Position numbers and translations under genes: made by a program. A stretch of 12,145 nt of DNA from Ichthyophonus hoferi (lineage: Eukaryota; Opisthokonta; Ichthyosporea; Ichthyophonida; Ichthyophonidae): positions 1-12,145 of the forward strand of contig NAOQ01000469.1 in NCBI GenBank assembly GCA_002751075.1, given 5' to 3'. Numbering within the stretch: the first letter of the stretch is position 1; every line of letters begins with the position of its first letter. Shown here in pieces: positions 9,201 through 12,145 of this stretch. A model generated the notes under the pieces. The model was given only the letters and a program-made list of their open reading frames with translations, ran no database searches and was not told the origin of the DNA.

Positions 9201-11283
9201 CTTATAAGACAATGTAAACCTATTACCCAATCAGCCATATTTTTTATAATTTAAAGGAGACAATGATATACAGTAAAAGGATATATAAAAGGATGCTCAG
9301 TGAATATATAAACTAGACATTGCTCTGTATATATATTGAGGCTATCACAGCCAATCACTAGAAGCTGATCTGACTGCGGATTGGATGTACTGTAATGCTT
9401 AGGAAGAAGCTGTTAATATATTTAGATTCTATATATAGCTATCCACTTTCTTAATATGGCTAATCATTTATCCATCTATGATTACTATAGAGTGCTGCAA
9501 AGGGAAGGCTTTAGGCCTAGTCCCACTCTGTATTCTGATTGGACTAGGAGGCACCCCCGGCTGATGAGATCTCTGATGGATGTAAGTTGTTGATTGGATG
9601 TCTCTGTCTTCTCTTGATTATATATATATATATATATATATATGTACGTTTGTATGTATGGTATGGTATAGTATTCTATATGTTATATATCTATATATAG
9701 TTTTAATGGCATCATCACGACATCACGCTCAGAATCATGACGTTATGTTTATTTTATTGTCCAATCCTGTGCAGGCAATAATTGAAGCGGTGGATGATAA
9801 TCTTAATGAGCACGATGTAATGACCCTTATAAGGCATATCTATCTCTGGATCAGTCACATCAGTGACGTGCCATATGATCAGACCATTGAGCAACAAGGT
9901 AGGGGTGTGTTAATGATTGGATAATAATTATGTATTTATATCTATATCTGCTTATTATTATATATTTAATAGTAGGCCTAACCCCTATTGATTCATCCAA
10001 ACAGAGGTCATCAATATCATACATGAGAAAGCATTAAAAATGGACTTTATAAATGCCCTGATTCTATTAGTCGACCCTGATACCTTCCCTGAGCTTCGAT
10101 CAATGACACAAGGTGAGTTGGTAGATTTAGTATTATTAATGTTATTCATTGGCGCGTTTATTTTGTGGGTCTTGATCTGATTGACTTAAAACCACACAGA
10201 ATTTTATTTTTAAAAATCATTGGCAATCACTCTGATTACATGTTTAAAAATATTTTCTCTAAAACAAATTAATTATTGTTTTCATTCTCTTTGATTGGTG
10301 AGTTGTGATTAGATAGGCAAAAGGAGAAGCTGTTAGGTATTGGGTAATTATATCTATTCACATACTAGCTGCCAATCACCTATCTTAATCAGACTAATTA
10401 TTATTGATTGGTGAGTAATCACAATCTTTTCCCCCGTCTCCTTAGTGGGATAGTATACCCCAATATTCTTTGAAATTACAAAGCATAAAGGTTCTAGCCC
10501 TACACATAATTACTAGCCAGTCAATCCCCATGATTATCTGTTGAATCCCATTCCTGGTGTAATTAGTGGCAATTAGTGGTGTGGATATTAATTAATCACT
10601 AGCCAATTACTTTCTTAAATGTGCGCAAATAATTGGTTGCGTGATTATTCAGTCATGTTGCTATTAATACGTTATTGGTTCCCTTAATTATTCTTTCTAT
10701 TTCACTCCGAATGATTAGCTCTATAGTTAATTATATAATCAACCATGATAATTTATTGAAGTCTTGTCTTAATTAAATAATTACTCTTTGATGACGTATA
10801 TATAATGCCTAAACAACAAATCTGCTATTAAACCCGTATGATCTCTGTAACCCCGCACCAACTCATTGGTGGATAGAGACCTGGATCACAGTTGATTGGC
10901 TATGTTAATATATAATGCAATACGATATAATACCATCCGCTTCACTTATACCAGTCTTCCTCCCAGATCTCATTGCTAATATAATTGGTGTATTACGCAC
11001 TATCGCTATGGTACTCCCGGGTCATGATCGTGAGCCAATAGACCAGTGCCTGTTGCTGATTGATCAGAAATTAGCTCTTGCTATCTCCTGTGAATCTCCC
11101 AGTGACCAACTACAGCCCTCCCTAACTTGCCAACCCGCGGTTGGGGATCAAGAATGTTCCTTGTCCAATAGGGGGCCATCTATATCACTTTCGCCCAACC
11201 AGTCTTCTCCTTCGAAGAAAGTACGCCTTGATTTGGACAGCACAGCAGTTAATGACAAGAGTGAAGAACCTGATACCCAATAG
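154..11283 (+). CDS. C-terminal 928 residues of a large helical-repeat protein, possibly USP34/USP24/USP9X-like (21 exons, 5'-partial)
   Basis: Joined model of 21 exons (each listed separately) with GT-AG introns and phases matching at every junction; total 2787 bp including the stop, an exact multiple of three. The product is a chain of short leucine-rich amphipathic helices, suggesting an ARM/HEAT-type scaffold, ending in a polar tail. The opening pattern (LLWQYI, WVICSLLNNPE, QEAFLIMVQSCL) resembles the post-catalytic helical region of giant ubiquitin-specific proteases, which remove ubiquitin from substrates. This family call rests on remembered style, not on an alignment. The 928-residue length would fit the long C-terminal arm of USP34 better than the shorter ones of USP24 or USP9X. 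No catalytic Cys or His box is present; it would lie upstream. Other helical-repeat scaffolds remain possible. The gene itself is well supported, the family only moderately. Confidence 0.82.
265..831 (+). other. Intron 1
   Basis: A 567-bp intron with donor GTAGGC and acceptor ending TGTACAG. It carries at least seven ATTGG/CCAAT pentamers, one of them 22 bases from the donor, and AT-rich filler. I see no exon, RNA gene or mobile element in it. Confidence 0.7.
832..996 (+). CDS. Exon 2 (residues 38-92)
   Basis: Acceptor ATGTACAG before 832, donor GTGGGT at 997, phase 0 on both sides. It encodes EAQWVICSLLNNPETLQD, then CVLCAPNRDIQEAFLIMVQ and SCLSTIHSQQRNEYAHGM. The layout Trp, Leu-Leu, Asn-Pro-Glu, then a helix with Gln-Glu-Ala-Phe is the best hint of a giant USP C-terminal region. 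A second possible donor at 1001 (GTAATG) would break the frame to exon 3. Confidence 0.82.
997..1347 (+). other. Intron 2
   Basis: A 351-bp intron. GATTGG lies ten bases inside the donor, and its complement CCAATC sits nine bases before the acceptor (CCAATCAG). No coding content is seen on either strand beyond short chance frames. Confidence 0.65.
1348..1485 (+). CDS. Exon 3 (residues 93-138)
   Basis: Acceptor CATCCAATCAG, donor GTACGT at 1486, phase 0 to phase 0. It encodes IPKEKCLVYSVLTSLAAMIP, then TLRLHWRTWSPFFQLVETIL and EMDKYY. A later AG at 1376 would need a different phase from exon 2, so the start at 1348 is preferred. The two helices flank a Trp-rich turn (HWRTW). Confidence 0.8.
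1570..1647 (+). CDS. Exon 4 (residues 139-164)
   Basis: Acceptor TACCTACAG, donor GTATAG, phase 0 to phase 0. It encodes TMHLVELQVLPALLCLYMG and then NLGPYKK, one leucine-rich helix closed by a Gly-Pro turn. Confidence 0.8.
1648..2025 (+). other. Intron 3
   Basis: A 378-bp intron with seven or so ATTGG/CCAAT pentamers, the first 26 bases from the donor. The acceptor TCTTCCTCCAG is pyrimidine-rich. Nothing else is recognised. Confidence 0.65.
2026..2126 (+). CDS. Exon 5 (residues 165-198)
   Basis: Acceptor CTTCCTCCAG, donor GTATGT at 2127, ending in phase 2. It encodes GRINIDLKMANKISASSLA, then PIAKLVHTIIIGHR. A different donor at 2131 (GTACCT) combined with an acceptor after 2466 would also keep frame and changes only two or three residues at the junction. 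Confidence 0.78.
2127..2459 (+). other. Intron 4
   Basis: A 333-bp intron, very AT-rich, with loose TATATTAT repeats around 2220-2350 and a pyrimidine tract (CTCTTTGTCTCCCTCTCC) before the acceptor. No gene is seen. Confidence 0.65.
2460..2511 (+). CDS. Exon 6 (residues 198-215)
   Basis: A 52-bp exon, the smallest in the model, with acceptor CTTCAATCAG and donor GTATGA. It encodes DFQIAMDPMVPVLFSYRP when joined in phase 2 to exon 5. The start could instead follow TTTCCAG at 2466 if exon 5 uses its other donor. Confidence 0.72.
2565..2713. repeat. Degenerate TAGTA/GTATA pentamer microsatellite
   Basis: About 150 bp of imperfect pentamers (TAGTA, GTATA, TAGAG). It fills the end of the intron before exon 7 and runs into the acceptor, so the AG used for splicing is itself part of a repeat unit (AGTATAGTAG). 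Confidence 0.85.
2714..2863 (+). CDS. Exon 7 (residues 216-265)
   Basis: Ends at CTATATAAG before the donor GTAATA. It encodes KDENYVTYMEKVLRDKEWQ, then TNHSIEAICSLCHNRYVLYK, a clear helix pair. The start is uncertain: acceptor TAG at 2711-2713 gives eight extra residues (WVMCADRE), while AG at 2736-2737 starts at VGNKDENY; both are phase 0. I chose 2714 because TAG/T is a better acceptor than GAG/G. The exon is pinned between a microsatellite and a minisatellite. Confidence 0.78.
2863..3280. repeat. 19-bp minisatellite, 22 copies, starting at a splice donor
   Basis: Twenty-two tandem 19-bp units (consensus GGYAATACATTCTATATAA) with no gaps: 22 x 19 = 418 bp exactly. Variants are ATACGTGCTATATAA, ATACGTCCTATAGAA and ATATGTTTTCTATAA. 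The last nine units form three copies of a 57-bp higher-order repeat. The first unit contains the donor of exon 7, and units 12-13 and 21-22 repeat the exon/intron junction exactly over 35 bases (3077-3111 and 3248-3282 against 2849-2883). Confidence 0.95.
3281..3374 (+). other. End of intron 7 with compound (TC)n(AC)n tract
   Basis: A (TC)7 run at 3321-3334, an (AC)7 run to about 3348 and a C-rich stretch to 3360 stand just before the acceptor GACTATTAG. The C/T content probably serves as the polypyrimidine tract for exon 8. Confidence 0.75.
3375..3521 (+). CDS. Exon 8 (residues 266-314)
   Basis: Acceptor TTTGACTATTAG, donor GTAAGT, phase 0 to phase 0. It encodes IRDPLISAIGLSNLKELP, then PYLALFERLLAPWNDGMH and AFRVKELLPPFVV. 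Alternating Leu/Phe and Pro turns fit a helical repeat. Confidence 0.83.
3522..3936 (+). other. Intron 8
   Basis: A 415-bp intron with six or so ATTGG/CCAAT pentamers, the first only seven bases inside the donor (GTAAGTGATTGG). No gene or mobile element is recognised. Confidence 0.65.
3937..3996 (+). CDS. Exon 9 (residues 315-334)
   Basis: A 60-bp exon with acceptor GATTGGTAG and donor GTAAGT, phase 0 to phase 0. It encodes EGSTLKHSMLLASSLAWSNM, a single helix that reads in frame with both neighbours. Confidence 0.75.
3997..4383 (+). other. Intron 9
   Basis: A 387-bp intron holding six ATTGG/CCAAT pentamers and the acceptor TTTAATTGCAG. Nothing coding is seen. Confidence 0.65.
4384..4511 (+). 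CDS. Exon 10 (residues 335-377)
   Basis: Acceptor AATTGCAG, donor GTAGGT, entering in phase 0 and leaving in phase 2. It encodes TLSQYLSYKQATVLCIQSL, then IRSALDYKAVRGCLRDLA and PHWLR. Contains three ATTGG/CCAAT pentamers in coding sequence. Confidence 0.82.
4657..4910 (+). CDS. Exon 11 (residues 377-462)
   Basis: Acceptor CTATCCATTCAG after a long pyrimidine tract, donor GTAGGT, phase 2 in and phase 1 out. It encodes WPYASSTSVVEATWDLVNVL, a linker rich in Thr/Ser/Pro (TLTQLSDQSPGTSLKPL), a helix with QRWANRIIANINADLIG, and MAEYDNNG at the end. It is the longest internal exon and carries four coding ATTGG/CCAAT pentamers. Confidence 0.84.
4911..5442 (+). other. Intron 11
   Basis: A 532-bp intron, rich in AATTA/TAATTA, with four ATTGG/CCAAT pentamers (for example 5053 and 5064). 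It is one of the few introns with no pentamer near its donor. No gene is seen. Confidence 0.6.
5443..5522 (+). CDS. Exon 12 (residues 462-488)
   Basis: Acceptor CCTAATTACAG, donor GTATTT, phase 1 in and phase 0 out. Joined to exon 11 it encodes DNVHPINMYAHLMIACYP, then KASLNADPR. An internal GTATGC at 5465 could be an alternative donor, but it would drop a plausible helix. Confidence 0.74.
5567..5589. repeat. (TA)n microsatellite
   Basis: Uninterrupted TA dinucleotides, about eleven copies, inside intron 12. Confidence 0.9.
6003..6041. repeat. 24-bp-spaced direct repeat of AATTACCATATTAGG
   Basis: The 15-mer AATTACCATATTAGG occurs at 6003-6017 and again at 6027-6041. The following bases (TGTGTCATAA and TGCGTCATCA) are also alike, so this looks like a short decayed tandem duplication. 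Confidence 0.8.
6248..6367 (+). CDS. Exon 13 (residues 489-528)
   Basis: Acceptor ATAGCCAG, donor GTGAGT, phase 0 to phase 0. It encodes DLIGQGVKQKRLPMITCWL, then NILHLLIVQSRSLPTLGDARL. An in-frame TAA just upstream (6236-6238) limits the start. The central WLNILHLLIV helix fits the solenoid. Confidence 0.76.
6501..6626 (+). CDS. Exon 14 (residues 529-570)
   Basis: Chosen acceptor GATTGGCAG at 6500 keeps phase 0 with exon 13; donor GTGGAT at 6627. It encodes LLKLEITNCSKFGPLQF, then GYREDDWIMWVKSYDAAGMI and LDQLE. The frame remains open upstream from 6486 (HYDWQ), and an acceptor at AACAG 6484 would include those residues, but exon 13 offers no good donor of the needed phase. The 5' end is therefore tentative. 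Confidence 0.74.
6627..7522 (+). other. Intron 14
   Basis: The longest intron, 896 bp. It has ATTGG/CCAAT pentamers spread through it, including paired GATTGGATTGG at 7435-7445 and GATTGGTGATTGG near 7478-7490. I found no exon with matching phases; a chance open frame on the minus strand at 7046-7231 has no support. Confidence 0.55.
7523..7626 (+). CDS. Exon 15 (residues 571-605)
   Basis: Acceptor GCCTCTGCAG, donor GTATGT at 7627, phase 0 in and phase 2 out. It encodes LVLKVLHCLLDLHTFPFVA, then KKDDLRDIIFNAFTH. The downstream exon starts with a single completing base, which confirms the phase. Confidence 0.84.
7627..7964 (+). other. Intron 15
   Basis: A 338-bp intron with an (ATATT)6 run at 7749-7778 and an acceptor CCCTACAG. 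ATTGG is 12 bases from the donor. Confidence 0.65.
7749..7778. repeat. (ATATT)6 microsatellite
   Basis: Six uninterrupted ATATT pentamers inside intron 15. Confidence 0.9.
7965..8157 (+). CDS. Exon 16 (residues 605-669)
   Basis: Acceptor AACCCTACAG, donor GTAAGT, phase 2 in and phase 0 out. It encodes LDPPPDQSAFSHEASALL, then LDLLLNMVQSIAHIPLVYD and EVIQAMIGHPILGRLLAHG, ending DVEEDD. Two strong leucine-rich helices follow a Pro-rich turn. It is one of the clearest exons in the window. Confidence 0.87.
8158..8564 (+). other. Intron 16
   Basis: A 407-bp intron. ATTGG sits eight bases inside the donor (GTAAGTTGATTGGG), with several more pentamers by 8276. No other feature is seen. Confidence 0.65.
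8565..8692 (+). CDS. Exon 17 (residues 670-712)
   Basis: Acceptor CATGGCTGCAG, donor GTAAGG, phase 0 in and phase 2 out. It encodes YELDLSRKIIDRLHLLAED, then SVALHSCLLSHVVTYDVMP and SSLA. The acidic end of exon 16 joins directly to this helix. Confidence 0.86.
8693..9490 (+). other. Intron 17
   Basis: A 798-bp intron. It has a small perfect inverted repeat CTGTATA/TATACAG at 8891-8907, loose TATAATGT repeats at about 9010-9110, and about a dozen ATTGG/CCAAT pentamers. No exon or mobile element is recognised. Confidence 0.55.
9491..9581 (+). CDS. Exon 18 (residues 712-742)
   Basis: Acceptor GATTACTATAG, donor GTAAGT, phase 2 in and phase 0 out. It encodes VLQREGFRPSPTLYSDWTR, then RHPRLMRSLMD, more polar and basic than its neighbours and probably a loop. 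Confidence 0.8.
9619..9642. repeat. (TA)n microsatellite
   Basis: About twelve uninterrupted TA dinucleotides in the intron between exons 18 and 19. Confidence 0.9.
9775..9898 (+). CDS. Exon 19 (residues 743-784)
   Basis: Acceptor AATCCTGTGCAG, donor GTAGGG, phase 0 in and phase 1 out. It encodes AIIEAVDDNLNEHDVMTLI, then RHIYLWISHISDVPYDQTI and EQQ. The helix-turn-helix layout continues the solenoid. Confidence 0.84.
10005..10112 (+). CDS. Exon 20 (residues 784-820)
   Basis: Acceptor CATCCAAACAG, donor GTGAGT, phase 1 to phase 1. It encodes EVINIIHEKALKMDFINALI, then LLVDPDTFPELRSMTQ, a hydrophobic helix pair. Confidence 0.84.
10113..10954 (+). other. Intron 20
   Basis: An 842-bp intron rich in AATTA and ATTGG/CCAAT (about a dozen pentamers). 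The acceptor CACTTATACCAG is at its end. A further small exon inside cannot be excluded, but the phases of exons 20 and 21 match without one. Confidence 0.55.
10955..11283 (+). CDS. Exon 21, terminal exon with stop (residues 820-928)
   Basis: Acceptor CTTATACCAG, entering in phase 1, and stop TAG at 11281-11283. It begins with a last hydrophobic helix (FLPDLIANIIGVLRTIAMVL) and a second (DQCLLLIDQKLALAI). From about residue 856 it turns into a Ser/Pro/Gln-rich tail without helices, likely disordered. A basic-hydrophobic cluster SPSKKVRLDLD (11206-11238) sits near the end, followed by an acidic finish (KSEEPDTQ). Confidence 0.86.
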
Positions 11284-11312
11284 TATTTAGAAAGTAAAAA
11301 CCCTGCCAATTG

Positions 11313-11318
11313 AATAAA
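11313..11318 (+). promoter_or_regulatory. Polyadenylation signal AATAAA
   Basis: A canonical AATAAA lies 30 bases after the stop codon, implying a very short 3' untranslated region of perhaps 50-60 bases. No competing canonical signal is nearer. Confidence 0.7.
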
Positions 11319-12145
11319 GAGTTAACAAGAAATCCATTGAAGATCTAACTCCCATATGTGGAACAGTATATCGTGCGGCATTGGTGGAATAGGTTCTACG
11401 TATTAAAATGCACTTTGTGGATAGATTGATTTGTTGTATAGAACCAGTTCGACTGTGTTAAAACATTTATATTTAATTAATTCAAGTATTTCTTTATATA
11501 TTTATAATCATTTAATACTATTAGCAATTATTATTACAAATGTAGCCTAGGAAAATAGTTAGTGCAATCTATTGGTGTTCGACGGCAATCCAAGATGATT
11601 GACCAAACTTGAACAAGCCAATGGTAAAGATTCTGCAACTGTATAATAAGCCATTTCCGATCATATGTTTTGGGGATGCCCAGATAGCATATTGCTTAAG
11701 TATCTTGCCCATGGCAAGTCCTCCTGACTTATTTAATAATAAAAAAAGTGTCTTGATATCTCTGTACTTCGTGTATGCAAAAGGACACGTTAAAACGCCC
11801 CTTAATTCGACATTCTCTCTCGTTCTGATCGAATATCGGTTGCAAGAATGTCATAGACAGACCAAGTTAGTAGTAAAAGCTGAAACATATAACATACAGT
11901 TTGGTCAGCTGTCTTCCGTTTTTTTGTTTTCGCATTGAGTGCCATGACAGAATCACTCTTGAATGTTATCAGGAATTATCTAGTTTATTTAGTAAGCTAC
12001 AAGGCTAAAGTTAAGTGGTCACCATGTTAAGGTTTTTTCTTATATTCCTTTTTCATATTTTTTATGCCCTAGGTGAAATAATCCGCCTAATCTTAGAGGT
12101 CAAGCCTTTATCTTGGGGTATGTTATATAGTTTAGAGTAGGTTAG
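11319..12145. other. 3' flank, no gene recognised
   Basis: A frame of 109 codons is open at 11609-11938 on the + strand, and a 49-codon frame on the minus strand covers about 11795-11944; neither shows a domain I know. The first 310 bases hold several ATTGG/CCAAT pentamers, but none appears after about 11626. The stretch could be intergenic DNA, an exon of a neighbouring gene, or an inserted repeat. Confidence 0.5.

Noticed and set aside
1-12145. CRISPR array, tRNA, rRNA, bacterial operon or retroelement
   Set aside because: No spacer-repeat array, no cloverleaf or rRNA-like segment, no bacterial gene layout, and no reverse transcriptase, integrase or long terminal repeat was seen.

Overview
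The window is AT-rich eukaryotic DNA. It reads as the 3' portion of one large, intron-rich protein-coding gene on the + strand, followed by about 0.86 kb of flank. I traced 21 coding exons from 154 to 11283 by pairing GT donors with AG acceptors and requiring the reading frame to carry through every junction. The modelled exons sum to 2787 bp, an exact multiple of three, and encode the last 928 residues of a protein whose N-terminal part lies upstream of the window. The stop codon is TAG at 11281-11283, and an AATAAA polyadenylation signal follows only 30 bases later. Exons are small (52-329 bp) and introns run from about 170 to 900 bp. The style fits an early-branching animal such as a sponge, but the sequence alone does not prove the organism.

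The encoded protein is almost entirely short amphipathic leucine-rich helices, as in an ARM/HEAT-like solenoid. The first exons carry a pattern (Trp, paired leucines, Pro, then Gln-Glu-Ala-Phe) that resembles the long C-terminal helical region of the giant ubiquitin-specific proteases USP34/USP24/USP9X. I made that assignment from memory of family style, with moderate confidence. No USP catalytic Cys or His box lies in the window. The last exon ends in a polar, probably disordered tail with a small basic cluster.

Layout: 1-77 is an octamer satellite; 154-2511 holds exons 1-6; 2565-2713 is a TAGTA-type microsatellite running into the acceptor of exon 7; 2863-3280 is a 22-copy, 19-bp minisatellite that begins exactly at the donor of exon 7; 3375-10112 holds exons 8-20; 10955-11283 is exon 21; 11284-12145 is 3' flank with no gene I can identify.

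Two patterns stand out beyond the gene. First, ATTGG/CCAAT pentamers occur about 124 times by hand count, roughly four to five times the base-composition expectation. They are equally dense in exons and introns, cluster just downstream of splice donors, and are absent from the last 500 bp. Second, the minisatellite reiterates the exon 7/intron 7 splice junction, giving exact decoy donors inside the intron.
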